Shown: positions 50,957 through 60,940, counted from the first letter of the stretch. The stretch: DNA of 64,000 nucleotides from DATKFM01 sp046154965 (GCA_046154965.1 JBJXDY010000035.1:1-64000), one strand, 5' to 3'. Notes: a model not told the origin generated them from the letters alone. Numbers and translations are program-made.

Positions 50957-52183
50957 TCAGGCCGAACGATCCAGCGTGAACAGTTCCTGCGGCCGGGCAA
51001 TGCCGCGCAGCGCATAGCGGCCGACCGACACCAGTTGCTCCCGGGACGCGCCCGCGGCACCGGCGAAGGCCGACGACAGCAGAACATCCTGATCCAGGGA
51101 GCGGCTCATCCCGGCGATGCGCGACACCTCGTTCACCGCCGGGCCGATGACCGTGAAATCGAGCCGCTCGGCGCTGCCGATATTGCCGTAGAAGACCTCG
51201 CCCACATGCAGCGCGAGATACAATCCGGTGACCGGGAGCTGGCTCTGGGTCCTGGTCGTGTTCAACTCCTCGACACGCTGAAGTGCTGCCCGCGCCGCTT
51301 CCAAGGCCCGTCCGCAGGCGGCCGCCGGATCGCGCGCCTCGAAGGTGGCGAGCAAGCCGTCGCCGATGAACTTCAGCACCTGCCCTTCATGCTCATGGAT
51401 CGACGAGACGATCGCGTCGGCGTAGTCGTTGAGCAGCGGAATGATCTGCTCCGGCGCCACGGTATCCACGAGCCGGGTGAACCCCTTGAGGTCGCTGAAC
51501 CACAAGACCGTGTGCAGCCTTTCGGCGATGCCGCGATTGATGGTGCCGCGCAGCACGCGGCGCCCGGCATCGCGGCCCAGATAGGTTTCCACCAGAGTGC
51601 CGGCGATGCGGCCGAGGGCGCTGCCGAGGATGGAACTGGCGATTGCCGGCACGATGTAACCGAGCGCCGCCAGATCGGAATCCGAGAAACCGCCGGCGCG
51701 ATCCGTGGTCCAGGAGGAGAAGACGGCATCCATCTCGCCGATCACCAGGGCGCCGCCCAGGCGGTTCGAATAGGCGACATAGTCAGTCGTTCCGTTTGCG
51801 GCGAGATCGGTCAACACCGGGAAAAACGGATCGTCCTGCGGGCCCTGCGGCAGGCGCCGCCGGATCATCGTCTGGCCGGTCATGAAGAGATGATGAAACG
51901 GGCTGCGCAGCCAGCTCTCGTCTGTGCCGGTGGGTGCCGTTCTCCCATACTCGACTTCCCTCACGTCCTGCAGGTCGCGATGCCACTCGAATATGCGGCC
52001 CTCCAGCACTGGATGCAGCGTATCGGCGCCGATCAGCACGCGCTTCAGGACGACGCCCATGCGCCCCAGCCTTTCGCAGACGCCTTCGAGCATGCGGGTT
52101 TCCGCATCGCCCGCGAGCGTCCGCTCGGCGATCCAGCGGCTCAGATCCGCAAGCGCGGCGTTGTCAGCTACAGGGGAATCCAT
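50957..52183 (-). CDS. Class III adenylate/guanylate cyclase domain protein
   Basis: 408 aa, soluble. N-terminal half (1-210) of a kind often found before cyclases, with aromatic-rich segments, perhaps a degenerate sensor. C-terminal class III catalytic domain: VLWFSDLKGFTRLVD has the first metal Asp, KFIGDGLLATF the second, and HVGEVFYGNIGS / DFTVIGPAVNEVSRI complete the active site. Makes cyclic nucleotide, presumably cAMP. Converges on dadA with 9 bases between. Single gene. Confidence 0.9.
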   Translation of the reverse strand: MDSPVADNAALADLSRWIAERTLAGDAETRMLEGVCERLGRMGVVLKRVLIGADTLHPVLEGRIFEWHRDLQDVREVEYGRTAPTGTDESWLRSPFHHLFMTGQTMIRRRLPQGPQDDPFFPVLTDLAANGTTDYVAYSNRLGGALVIGEMDAVFSSWTTDRAGGFSDSDLAALGYIVPAIASSILGSALGRIAGTLVETYLGRDAGRRVLRGTINRGIAERLHTVLWFSDLKGFTRLVDTVAPEQIIPLLNDYADAIVSSIHEHEGQVLKFIGDGLLATFEARDPAAACGRALEAARAALQRVEELNTTRTQSQLPVTGLYLALHVGEVFYGNIGSAERLDFTVIGPAVNEVSRIAGMSRSLDQDVLLSSAFAGAAGASREQLVSVGRYALRGIARPQELFTLDRSA

Positions 52184-52236
52184 GGGCCGCAGATAGCATA
52201 TTGCCGCCGGCGCTCACAATCGCGGCACGTGAAGCA

Positions 52237-53136
52237 TTAGCCCGCGAATTCGCCATCCGGCAGGCCCTTGACGCCCGCGTCCAGGGCGAAGATGCCGCCG
52301 GCGTTCTTCTGCGCCGCCAGTTCCGCGGGACTGAAGCCATAGGTGACAGTGGTGATATAGAGTGTGTCAAGCGCCGGTCCGCCGAAAATGCAGCTGGTGA
52401 CCCGCCGGCAGGGCATCTGGATGACCCGGTCCATCTTGCCCTCGGGCGTCCATCTGATGATGCAGCCGCCATCCCATCGGCAATTCCACAGGCAGCCCTC
52501 GGCATCGATGGTCGAGCCGTCGCCGAAGCCGTACTTCGCCGTATCCGCCTTGGCAAAGACGCGCCGGTTGGAGACGCGGCCGCCAGCGGCATCGAAATCA
52601 TAGGCGTAGATCGCATCGAAGGTGTCGCCGAAATACATAGTCCTGTTGTCCGCAGTCCAGGCGAAGGTATTGGCGATGCCGAGGGCATCTTCGAACCGCG
52701 TGACCCGGCCATCGGGATCGATTCGGTAGAGCCCGCCGGTATTGCCGGTGATCGGCGTCTCGCTGCCGTCATCGGCCAGGTTGTTCATCATGGTGCCGTA
52801 CCAGAAGCGCCCCTGGCGGTCGCACTTGCCGTCGTTCGAGCGGTTCTTCGGCCTGTCCTTCTCAGGCTCGACAAACCGCGTCATGGCGCCGGTCTGGGTA
52901 TCGAAGAAATCGATGCCCGTCATGCTGGCGACGATCAAGCCGCCCTTCCGCCTGACGCCGATCGACGTGACCATCTCCGGCGTGGGCCAGGTCTTGTGCG
53001 CACCGGTGGCCGGATGCCAGCGATGCAGCTTGCGCGCCGGCACATCGGTCCAGTAGAGCGCCCGCTCGCCGGCATGCCAGGTCGGCCCCTCGCCGAGCCA
53101 GCATTTGCTGTCGAGAACGCATTCCATATGTGCCAT
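52237..53136 (-). CDS. SMP-30/gluconolactonase/LRE family protein
   Basis: 299 aa six-bladed beta-propeller. Glu16 in CWLGEGPTW, NDGKCDRQGRFWYGTM, ANTFAWTADNRTMYFGDTF supply the divalent-metal site (Glu, Asn, Asn/Asp). Family members hydrolyse aldonolactones, here possibly a sugar lactone. No sugar operon adjacent. Cytoplasmic: no leader. Confidence 0.92.
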   Translation of the reverse strand: MAHMECVLDSKCWLGEGPTWHAGERALYWTDVPARKLHRWHPATGAHKTWPTPEMVTSIGVRRKGGLIVASMTGIDFFDTQTGAMTRFVEPEKDRPKNRSNDGKCDRQGRFWYGTMMNNLADDGSETPITGNTGGLYRIDPDGRVTRFEDALGIANTFAWTADNRTMYFGDTFDAIYAYDFDAAGGRVSNRRVFAKADTAKYGFGDGSTIDAEGCLWNCRWDGGCIIRWTPEGKMDRVIQMPCRRVTSCIFGGPALDTLYITTVTYGFSPAELAAQKNAGGIFALDAGVKGLPDGEFAG

Positions 53137-53366
53137 CGCTCCAGCCCTCTTCTTGTCACAAGCGTCAAATCTCGCATGTCGTGCTGAGCAGTCAATTGGC
53201 GAAACCGGGCCCCGTCAGCCGGGCGGCAGGCCCCTGCGATCTTGGGCAATTTTATCCCTCGACCAGCGCGTACTGTGATGAATAGGATCAAGCCGGGACG
53301 ACGCGAACGCGGACAACGGTGCGAATTTTGCGGCAGATAACCGCTTTCTGGATCGGAGGTTGAATC

Positions 53367-54536
53367 GTGGTCTTATTCCGATCACACGGTGAAATCGTCG
53401 AGCAGCTTCTGGCCGAGCCCATTTCAGTCGCTAGCGATTTTCCACCGCAACTGCCGCCGGGATCTTCGGCGCTCGATCTCGCAGGCGGACATTACGTTCC
53501 TCTCATTGATCCCATCTCCGTCGATCTGCCGGCTCCAGACGTGGTGCATTCGCCGTCTCAGTCGGCCCCGGAAACAGAAGTCTTCGGCAAGCTCGCCTAT
53601 CGGACCAGTCCCGCCTATGTTGCAAAACTCACCGATTGCCTTGTAATGGGAAACCGGTTTGTCGTCGTCACGTCGGACCGTCGCCCATTATATGAGTCTA
53701 TTCCTACATACCTCGGTAAGAAAAACCCCAATTGGTTCAATCGGGATGCGGGGACCCTCGATAGACTCTTCAAACTGCCAGTGATGGAAATAGACGAGCC
53801 GGTGGCTCTGATCTGCAACTCGAATTGGCGAAACTACTGGCACTGGCACACGCAGACTCTACCGAACATCGCCTTGCTGCGGCGGGCTGGACTCTACCCG
53901 GGCAAGGTCAAGCTCCTCTGCTGCAATCCCGCCGATTGGCGGGAAATATCTCTATCTCTTCTCGGCGTGCAACCATCCGATACCATCGGCGATAGTGTGT
54001 CGCGTGTCTTCAAGATACGGGAACTCTATTACCCGTCTTTTCTGGATAAGACGAACATGTGGCTGCAATCGCCGGAGTTGCTTGATACCTACCAGGCGAT
54101 CGCTGCCGACGTGCGCGGCCGCGCGCCGCCGCAAGAAGGCCTCGAACTTATCTACATCTCGCGGTTGGATAGCAAACGCCGGAAGCTCTTGAATGAAATT
54201 GAACTGTCGGACGCATTGGAGAAGTTCGGTTTCGTAACGGTCATTCCAGGTGAGATAAACTATCTGCAGCAGGTCGCCATGATGCGAAGCGCCCGGGTGA
54301 TCGTCGCACCTCATGGCGCGGGCCTGACCAATCTAGCCTTCGCTCCGAAGCCGAGCGTGGTGATTGAAGTAATACCGTCCTATTGGTATTCTGAGGCGAA
54401 GTCGGCTTTTCGCGTGTTGGCGCAGCTTGCGGGTCATCGCTATTGCGCCGTTGTTTCGCATGATACCAATTCAGAAACCATGGATTGGAAAGTCGACGTC
54501 GATGCGGTCGTGGCCGTGGCTCGACGCTTCCTGTGA
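53367..54536 (+). CDS. Glycosyltransferase family 61 protein
   Basis: 389 aa from a GTG start with GGAGG eight bases upstream. C-terminal GT61 signature: IYISRLDSKRRKLLNEIELS, DALEKFGFVTVIPGEINYLQQV and VIVAPHGAGLTNLAFAPKPSVVIEV. An N-terminal region of about 130 residues precedes it. GT61 enzymes transfer sugars such as xylose or GlcNAc; bacterial members decorate capsules or LPS. The next gene encodes a putative Asp/Asn hydroxylase-fold oxygenase 23 bases downstream, suggesting joint modification of a target. Base composition is lower in GC than neighbours, which may mark transfer. Confidence 0.9.
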   Translation: MVLFRSHGEIVEQLLAEPISVASDFPPQLPPGSSALDLAGGHYVPLIDPISVDLPAPDVVHSPSQSAPETEVFGKLAYRTSPAYVAKLTDCLVMGNRFVVVTSDRRPLYESIPTYLGKKNPNWFNRDAGTLDRLFKLPVMEIDEPVALICNSNWRNYWHWHTQTLPNIALLRRAGLYPGKVKLLCCNPADWREISLSLLGVQPSDTIGDSVSRVFKIRELYYPSFLDKTNMWLQSPELLDTYQAIAADVRGRAPPQEGLELIYISRLDSKRRKLLNEIELSDALEKFGFVTVIPGEINYLQQVAMMRSARVIVAPHGAGLTNLAFAPKPSVVIEVIPSYWYSEAKSAFRVLAQLAGHRYCAVVSHDTNSETMDWKVDVDAVVAVARRFL

Positions 54537-54559
54537 TTCTGGTGGGAGCAAACTGCATC

Positions 54560-55108
54560 ATGGAGAACTTCAAGCTTGTCAAGCGTATCAGCGTAGCGCC
54601 TTTGATGGCAGAGTTGAATGCGAAGTTCGCGTTGTTTGGCGTTGACACAAGTCGCCAGCAAAAGGTGCCGGAGCAGCGGGAGACCGAGACAATCTATCTT
54701 CGAAGCGCGGTGAAACCCTATCCGCCGGGCGTCGAGGGGCGAGACGTGCATGAAAGCCGGCGCACCAAGATGTACTCGGAATTTCCAGTAATCACCGCAT
54801 GGTTCGAGTCGTTCGTGAAGGAGATCGGCGGCGATCCCGGACGGGCAACGATTGTGAAGCTCAAGCCGCTGGGGCGTGTCTATCGGCATTTCGATCGCGG
54901 CGAATACTACCGGATTCGCGATCGCTACCATCTTGTTCTGCAGAGTGAAGCCGGAAGCCTGCTGACAAGCGGTGACGAACAGATGCGCATGCGGGAGGGC
55001 GAACTCTGGTGGTTCGACAACAAGAAGTTTCACGAAGCATACAATCTGTCCGAGCAACCGCGGATTCACATGATCTTCGATGTGTTGCCGCTCGTCCTGA
55101 AGCGCTAG
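54560..55108 (+). CDS. Aspartyl/asparaginyl beta-hydroxylase-domain protein
   Basis: 182 aa from ATG 54560 (frame open from 54485 inside the previous gene). The centre has the 2-oxoglutarate dioxygenase triad: HFD in LKPLGRVYRHFDRGEYYRIRD and a distal His in WWFDNKKFHEAYN, with RIH before the last strand (PRIHMIFDVLPL). This matches the AspH-like family in its short bacterial form. It probably hydroxylates a peptide or glycan-linked substrate made with the GT61 partner. Cytoplasmic. Confidence 0.87.
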   Translation: MENFKLVKRISVAPLMAELNAKFALFGVDTSRQQKVPEQRETETIYLRSAVKPYPPGVEGRDVHESRRTKMYSEFPVITAWFESFVKEIGGDPGRATIVKLKPLGRVYRHFDRGEYYRIRDRYHLVLQSEAGSLLTSGDEQMRMREGELWWFDNKKFHEAYNLSEQPRIHMIFDVLPLVLKR

Positions 55109-55279
55109 CGCACTTCAGAAGCTCGGGAGCGCCGGCTCGGACGGAGTAACCGGCAGGCGGCCGTGTGGAAGGCGAGCCTCTGACGGCCTCGCTGGACATA
55201 GGGGGCGGTTGGGCCCATCATGGAATCACGCTGAAAATTGGCGGTTTGGTCAGAACGAATTCACCAGCAAGAAAACCAC

Positions 55280-56371
55280 GTGTCGACCGGAATCCAACAA
55301 GCAGTATTGCCGGATAGGAATTCTGCGGCGCCGCTTGTCAGGCTGCGCGGCGTCTCCAAGCGCTACGGGCCGGTGACGGCGGTTCGGGAACAGGATCTCG
55401 ATATCCGCCGCGGCGATTTTCTCGCCATCCTCGGCCCGTCAGGTTGCGGCAAGACCACGCTGTTGCGGATCATCGGCGGTTTCGTCGCGCCGACGGCGGG
55501 CCGCATTGAGATCGACGGCCAGGATGTCACCGCGCTGTCGCCGGAGCGGCGGCCGACCAACACGGTGTTCCAGGGCTATGGCCTGTTTCCCCACATGACC
55601 GTGCGGCAGAACATCGCCTATGGCCTGAAAACGGCCAAACGCCCCAAGGATGAGATCGAGCGCCGGGTCGAGGAAGCCATCGCCCTGGTGCGGCTGCAGG
55701 ATTTCGTCGAGCGCTCCATCGATCAATTGTCCGGCGGCCAGCAGCAGCGGGTCGCCCTGGCCAGGGCGCTGATCATGCGGCCGCGGGTGCTGTTGCTCGA
55801 TGAGCCTCTGGCGGCGCTGGATCTGAAGCTGCGGCAGGCGATGCAGGACGAATTGCGCCGCATCCACAGCGAGATCGGCGGCACCTTCGTATTCGTCACC
55901 CATGACCAGGGCGAGGCGCTGGCGCTGGCCAACCGCATCGCCGTCATGGACCAGGGAATGATCGTGCAGCAGGGCACGCCGGAGGAGGTCTATGCCTCGC
56001 CGAAGACTCGCTTCGTTTCCACCTTCATCGGCGAAGCCAATGTGTTCTCCGGGCAGCGCCGCGGCGGCCTAATCCAGCTTGAGGCCGGCGCGACTCTGGC
56101 CGCCCCCGGTTCCGACGGTACGGTGACTGTGGTGGTGCGGCCGGAGAAAATGCATTTGGTCGCCGGAGCCAACGGTGCATCAATCGCGATCGATGGACAG
56201 CTTGCCGACGCCGTCTATCTGGGCTCGTTCATCAAATATGTCGTGAAACTGACCAACGGCCAGCGAGTGACGCTGCATAGCAGCGACATCGCCGGCCGGC
56301 GCGCCATCGCGGTCGGCGAGCCGGTCAAGGTCGGCTGGTCGTCAGGCGACCAGCGGGTGTTGGAAGAATGA
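55280..56371 (+). CDS. Spermidine/putrescine-type ABC transporter ATP-binding protein
   Basis: 363 aa from the GTG 55280 (TTG 55238 possible). Walker A GPSGCGKTT, Q-loop VFQGYGLFPHMT, signature LSGGQQQR, Walker B VLLLDEPLAALD, switch THDQGEA, C-terminal TOBE domain (VVVRPEKMHLV, LGSFIKYVVKLTNG). PotA/FbpC group. It stands alone, while matching permeases are 5.6 kb away at 61961-63573 on the other strand and the only binding protein is a pseudogene at 9042. It may serve those permeases. Ten bases from the convergent regulator gene. Confidence 0.9.
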   Translation: MSTGIQQAVLPDRNSAAPLVRLRGVSKRYGPVTAVREQDLDIRRGDFLAILGPSGCGKTTLLRIIGGFVAPTAGRIEIDGQDVTALSPERRPTNTVFQGYGLFPHMTVRQNIAYGLKTAKRPKDEIERRVEEAIALVRLQDFVERSIDQLSGGQQQRVALARALIMRPRVLLLDEPLAALDLKLRQAMQDELRRIHSEIGGTFVFVTHDQGEALALANRIAVMDQGMIVQQGTPEEVYASPKTRFVSTFIGEANVFSGQRRGGLIQLEAGATLAAPGSDGTVTVVVRPEKMHLVAGANGASIAIDGQLADAVYLGSFIKYVVKLTNGQRVTLHSSDIAGRRAIAVGEPVKVGWSSGDQRVLEE

Positions 56372-56381
56372 CGCCGGGCCT

Positions 56382-57251
56382 CTAGCGCCGGCGCATGCGC
56401 GACGCGGCCTTCCAAACATCGATATTGACTTTGATAAAGGGCGAAATCGCATCGAGCAGGGCGTCGAAGTTCACCGGTTTGTACAGCAGGGCCGACACGT
56501 TGAATTCGCCCCGCCACCGCCGCTCCATGGCGAAATCGGGCTTCCGAGAATCTGTCGCACCGGTCAGCAGCACGACCGGAATCTGTTTCAGGATCGGCAC
56601 AGCGCGCAGGCGCGACAGCAGATACTCGCCCGAACCGGCGGGCATCCAGTAGTCGGTAATGATGATATCCGGCGCCTCATTCACCGCCATCCACAATGCC
56701 TGCATTGCATTGGAGGCGGCAATTACTTCGACCTCACAGGCGCGCAGGCGGATTTGCATTGCGCGCCGGAGATCGGCGTCATCATCGACGAACAGCAGCC
56801 GCGGCAACCTGGACTTCTGATCGGGCTTTGGCAGCGGCGAGACCACCGCCTTTGCGACACTGGCAACGTCTCCGGCGTCGGTGACGATTCCGAGGATGCG
56901 GCAGGTTACCGGCCGCAGAGCGGCCCAGGTATCACCATCCTTCACGACATAGTGCGCGCCGAGTTCCTTGCAGCGGTCGATCGTCTCCTGATCGGAGCGT
57001 CCGGTGCAGAAGATCACGGGCAGCGGCGGAATCTTCGGATCCTGCAGCAGGCGCGCCGCGACATCGAGGCCATTTCCCGACGGCATATTGATGTCGAGGA
57101 TCAGCAGATCCGGCGGGTTCTGCGAGACCTGCATCAGCACCTGTGCCCCATCGGATGCGGTGTCCACCCGCAGCCCCAGATTCTTGCAGCGCAGGGCCAT
57201 GGCGTCCAAGAACGCCTTGTCGTCATCGGCAATCAGAATCGATTTCTTCAT
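56382..57251 (-). CDS. Response regulator with two receiver domains
   Basis: 289 aa. REC1 (1-120): ADDD, phospho-Asp in DLLILDINMPSGNG, conserved K in HYVVKDGD. REC2 (150-270): VDDDADL, DIIITDYWMPAGSG, VVLLTGATD and LLYKPVNF. No output domain. Downstream of a single-receiver gene (9 bases) and a sensor kinase, so a phosphorelay operon. Likely acts through protein contacts with another factor. Confidence 0.92.
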   Translation of the reverse strand: MKKSILIADDDKAFLDAMALRCKNLGLRVDTASDGAQVLMQVSQNPPDLLILDINMPSGNGLDVAARLLQDPKIPPLPVIFCTGRSDQETIDRCKELGAHYVVKDGDTWAALRPVTCRILGIVTDAGDVASVAKAVVSPLPKPDQKSRLPRLLFVDDDADLRRAMQIRLRACEVEVIAASNAMQALWMAVNEAPDIIITDYWMPAGSGEYLLSRLRAVPILKQIPVVLLTGATDSRKPDFAMERRWRGEFNVSALLYKPVNFDALLDAISPFIKVNIDVWKAASRMRRR

Positions 57252-57259
57252 TGCTCACC

Positions 57260-57670
57260 TCATACGCCGCTGGCGATGCGATCGGAAACACGGTCCTGAA
57301 TCGCACAGGCCCGTTCCACCGCGATCATCAGCTTGCGGAAATCATAGGGTTTCTCCACGAATGAATGGGCGCCGAGAAGCAAGGCTTCGCGCTTCGCCCG
57401 CTCCGCCGTATTGGCGGATACGATAATGACGGGTATCATCTTCGTCAGGTCGTGCTGCTGCAGCTGCCGCAGCACTGTAAATCCGTCCATATCCGGCAGC
57501 CGCAAATCCAGCAGAATCACGTCGGGAAGGCCGGAAAGCGCCGCCGCCAGGCCGGTGGCACCATCATGCATCACCGTCGCCTGATGGCCGGCGGCAGTCA
57601 GCCGCACGAAGAGTCCGCGCGCGATTTCGCGGTCGTCTTCGATCAGCGTAATCTTCAGGGGCCGGGTCAT
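57260..57670 (-). CDS. Receiver-only response regulator
   Basis: 136 aa from ATG 57670 (frame open to 57799 inside the kinase gene). LIEDDREIA acidic pocket, DVILLDLRLPDMDGF phosphoacceptor Asp, IIVSANT and FVEKPYDF. Seven bases after the kinase stop. Middle gene of the kinase - REC - REC-REC operon. Confidence 0.92.
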   Translation of the reverse strand: MTRPLKITLIEDDREIARGLFVRLTAAGHQATVMHDGATGLAAALSGLPDVILLDLRLPDMDGFTVLRQLQQHDLTKMIPVIIVSANTAERAKREALLLGAHSFVEKPYDFRKLMIAVERACAIQDRVSDRIASGV

Positions 57671-57677
57671 CGTCGCC

Positions 57678-59843
57678 TCACGCCCGCTGCCGCAAATCTT
57701 CGCGGTCGTCGCACCGCCCGAGTCTCGCGAGCAAGGCCGGGGTTTGGCCCGGCAGGCGCCAGATGCCCATCGGCTCCACCTCCAGGGCCGGCGAGCCATC
57801 GCCGATTTCCCCGTAGATTTCGCCGATGCGCTCCCTCAATTCCCGCGCCCGGGCACGGACTTCAACTTCCTGCTTATCGGGCGTTAACAAGACCCAAGAT
57901 GCCGTGCCGACATGGAGCAGAAGCTCATCGCCCCGCACCTGCTGCTGCAGGATCGAATCGAAATCGGTGGCGATGGCTTCATCCATTTCCGCGGCAACAT
58001 CGATGCGGATATCGGCAACGAAGAACAGATCGGACCGCTCGCGCGCGAGCTTGTCCACATACAGCGAGACAATGCCGGCGGGATCGAAGATCGGCACGGT
58101 GAAGGAGAAAGTCGAGCCCTTGCCCAGGCTGCTTTGCACCGCAACATCGCCGAGATTGAGATCGACCAGCTCCCGGACGATGTTGAGGCCGAGACCGAAT
58201 CCTTTTGCCGTGTCGCGCAGCCGCCCGGCCTGCTTGAAGCGCTCGAAGATCATCCCCAGCTTGTCCTGTGGAATCCCCGGGCCGTTGTCGGTGACGCCCA
58301 TCTTGACTTGCGACGTCGCCGGCGAATGGCGCATCCACAGGGTCACGCCACCCTTGTCGCCGCCATATTTGAACGCATTGATGGCGAGGTTGACGAGAAC
58401 GCGGCCGATCTTCTCGGCATCGCAATAGAGCGACGGCAAACCGTCTTCGATCTCCAGCTTGAACTCGACTCGGCTGGCCGCGGCCCGGCGGGTCAGCAAG
58501 GTCTCCACCCGCTCGACAATCTCCTGCACCGCGCATTCGCGCCGCGCGGCGCTGATCAGCCCGGCCTCCAGGCGGCTGAGATCGAGCATGTCGTTCACCA
58601 GTCCGTTGAGATCGTCGACCCGCGCACAGATCACGTGGAGATAGTGGCGCTGATCGTCGGTCAGGTCGCCCACCAGCCCTTCATTCATGATGGCGGCAAA
58701 TTCGCGGATTACGGTCAGCGGCGTGCGGAATTCATGAGCCACATCGTCAACGAACTGGTGGGCGTCATCATACATCTTCGCCAGCCGCTCATTGGTCATG
58801 GTCAGCAGGCCATTGGCCACACTAAGCGCCATTTCGGCAGCCTTGCGCTCGGACTCGTCGGTGACGAATCCGTCCCAGACGACATCGCCGTTCTCGCGGC
58901 GGTGAGGCAGCGCCTTAGCATGCAGCCACTTCGTCGACCCATCGGCATGCAGCACCCGATACTCGTGGGACCAGGTGGTCAGCTCCTGCGCGGATTCCGC
59001 GATTGACTCCGTGATGGCGTCGATATCTTCCGGATGCACGGATTGCGTCAGCTTGGCGGAGTCGGCCATCGCCTCGTCGGCGCTGACGCCGAAGAGATCG
59101 ATCAGGCGCGAACTCAGGAAGGGATACCGGACCTCGCCGTCGGCGGTCAGTTCCCGCTGAAAGACGACTCCAGGCATGTTGTCGGTGATGGAGTGGTACC
59201 GGCGCTCGCTCTCGGCGATCCGGACTTCGAGTTCCCGCCGCCGCTGCTCCTGGAGCAGCAGGGTGCCGAGAAACAGCGCGCCCAGCGGCAAGGCGACCGC
59301 TGCCGGCGGCAGAGCCGTTGCAATCAGCGAATTCGCCAGCTCCGTGGTCGGCAAATGCCACAAGCCGATCAGATAGCAAGGGACCAGCAGGCAGCCCAGC
59401 AGAAGCAGATGGGCAAAGCCCAGGCGCCGCCGGCGATGGCGCAGCAGGCTCCAGACGAACAAACCCGCCGCCGCCGCCGCCAGAATGCCGATTGTGCCCG
59501 CAATGCCACCCGCTCCACCCAGGCTGAGCCGATAGACCACGGCAAGCAGCGTGGCGATGACGCCGGCAATCGGTCCGCCGACCGGCGCCGCCAGGGCGAT
59601 CGGCACGGTGCTGCCATCCACGATAACGCCGGGCGCGACGGCCAGCGGCAGGGTCATGGCGAGCGCCGCCGTCAGGCCCAGGGCCAATCCGGTCAGCCAA
59701 GGTTCGAACCGGCTGGGCAGCCGGTGCAGCACGACCTTGAGCTGGGAGAGGGTCTTGATCTGGGTATAGGAGACCACGGCCACCGCCAGCAGCGCCAGAT
59801 TGGCCGCGAGAGCCACCAGAATATCCTGGAACGTGAAGATCAT
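57678..59843 (-). CDS. Hybrid-free sensor histidine kinase with LytS-like 5TM module and PAS
   Basis: 721 aa from ATG 59843 (a TTG at 59891 is possible). N-terminal membrane part (1-200) with five to six segments and VAPGVIVDGSTVPIALAAPVGG, the 5TMR-LYT pattern. PAS domain (about 215-340, HSITDNMPGVVFQRE). HisKA with phospho-His in VAHEFRTPLTVI, HATPase with NLAINAFKYG, DNGPGIP and GFGLGLNIV. About 130 extra C-terminal residues of unknown role (IVSLYVDKLARERSDLFFV). Followed by receiver genes with 7- and 8-base gaps. Confidence 0.92.
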   Translation of the reverse strand: MIFTFQDILVALAANLALLAVAVVSYTQIKTLSQLKVVLHRLPSRFEPWLTGLALGLTAALAMTLPLAVAPGVIVDGSTVPIALAAPVGGPIAGVIATLLAVVYRLSLGGAGGIAGTIGILAAAAAGLFVWSLLRHRRRRLGFAHLLLLGCLLVPCYLIGLWHLPTTELANSLIATALPPAAVALPLGALFLGTLLLQEQRRRELEVRIAESERRYHSITDNMPGVVFQRELTADGEVRYPFLSSRLIDLFGVSADEAMADSAKLTQSVHPEDIDAITESIAESAQELTTWSHEYRVLHADGSTKWLHAKALPHRRENGDVVWDGFVTDESERKAAEMALSVANGLLTMTNERLAKMYDDAHQFVDDVAHEFRTPLTVIREFAAIMNEGLVGDLTDDQRHYLHVICARVDDLNGLVNDMLDLSRLEAGLISAARRECAVQEIVERVETLLTRRAAASRVEFKLEIEDGLPSLYCDAEKIGRVLVNLAINAFKYGGDKGGVTLWMRHSPATSQVKMGVTDNGPGIPQDKLGMIFERFKQAGRLRDTAKGFGLGLNIVRELVDLNLGDVAVQSSLGKGSTFSFTVPIFDPAGIVSLYVDKLARERSDLFFVADIRIDVAAEMDEAIATDFDSILQQQVRGDELLLHVGTASWVLLTPDKQEVEVRARARELRERIGEIYGEIGDGSPALEVEPMGIWRLPGQTPALLARLGRCDDREDLRQRA

Positions 59844-60022
59844 GTCCGCGCCGCCGGTTGATGCCGAGTCGGCCCCCGAAGCCTTCTCCAAGCCCTGGCA
59901 TTATCGGGGCGGCGTGGTTAAGCCGGGGTCTCGTTTTGCCCGGTCAAGATCGCGGCCGGCGCGTTTAAGTATTTGATTCATAGCAAAAAAAGATAAAGAG
60001 CCCTGCGCTGCCGCGGTGCGTC

Positions 60023-60940
60023 TTACCGTGGCACCGCCGACAGCGCGGCGCCGATGATGCCGGCCTCGGCACCGAGCGCTGCGGCCAGGATCGGCAAGCG
60101 CCGCGCATCCTCGGCAAAAACATGCTGGCGGATTGCGGTTACCAGACGATCGCCATAGAGGCCGCCCGCAAGGCCCAACCCGCCACCGATGACCACGGCC
60201 TCCGGGTCCAGCATGTTGATCATCTGGCCGATCGTGGCGCCGGTGGCCAGGGCCGCGTCGGAGATGACCGCCGCAGCATCGGCATCGCCGCCGCCGGCGG
60301 CGGCGAGCACGGTTTCGCCATCGCTGACCGCACGGCCGGAGCGTTTGGCGTAGGCGCTGGCAATGCCCGGTCCGGCTGCGATTTCCTCCAGCACCGGTGC
60401 ATGAACCTCGCCGCAGGCGCTGCATCTGGTCCATTGCCGGTGCGTCGCAAAGTGAATGGCGTAACCGCGCGCGCCCTCAAAAGGCTTCCCATCCTCCACC
60501 AGGCAGTAGCTCATGCCGGTGCCGATGGTGACGTAGCAGAAGATCCGGTGGCTCTGCCCGGCGCCGAAGCGAGCTTCGGCCCGAGCAGCAGCACGCACAT
60601 CGGAGTCAAGACACGCTGGGGCGATTTCGCTGAGCTGCCGGCCGGCCGGAAGATCGCGCCAGTCGAACAGATGCGCGCTTCGCACTTGACCATCGGGCGA
60701 GACTAATTGCGGGAGGCCGACGCCGATGCCGGCTACTGCGATGCCGAGCGCCCGAGCCTCGGCGGCAAGGCCGCCGGCCTGGGCCAGCACATCAGCAAGT
60801 ACGGCATCGCCGCCGCGCTGCGGCAAGGTCGGCTGATGCCGCCGTGAGCGGATGGAGCCGCTGACCAAGTCGACGAGACCGCCGGCGATCTTGGTGCCGC
60901 CGACATCGATGCCGATAGCATGGCTTACTGGGTCTATCAT
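60023..60940 (-). CDS. ROK family sugar kinase
   Basis: 305 aa. ATP-binding GIDVGGTKIAGGLVD, VTIGTGMSYCLVEDG, and the zinc motif near TRCSACGEVHAPVLEEIAAG. The usual CxCGxxGC motif is replaced by CSACGEVH, so a Cys/Cys/His variant of the zinc site. Likely N-acetylglucosamine or a related hexosamine kinase, supported by the neighbouring NagB-like gene 40 bases upstream. Cytoplasmic. Confidence 0.88.
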   Translation of the reverse strand: MIDPVSHAIGIDVGGTKIAGGLVDLVSGSIRSRRHQPTLPQRGGDAVLADVLAQAGGLAAEARALGIAVAGIGVGLPQLVSPDGQVRSAHLFDWRDLPAGRQLSEIAPACLDSDVRAAARAEARFGAGQSHRIFCYVTIGTGMSYCLVEDGKPFEGARGYAIHFATHRQWTRCSACGEVHAPVLEEIAAGPGIASAYAKRSGRAVSDGETVLAAAGGGDADAAAVISDAALATGATIGQMINMLDPEAVVIGGGLGLAGGLYGDRLVTAIRQHVFAEDARRLPILAAALGAEAGIIGAALSAVPR

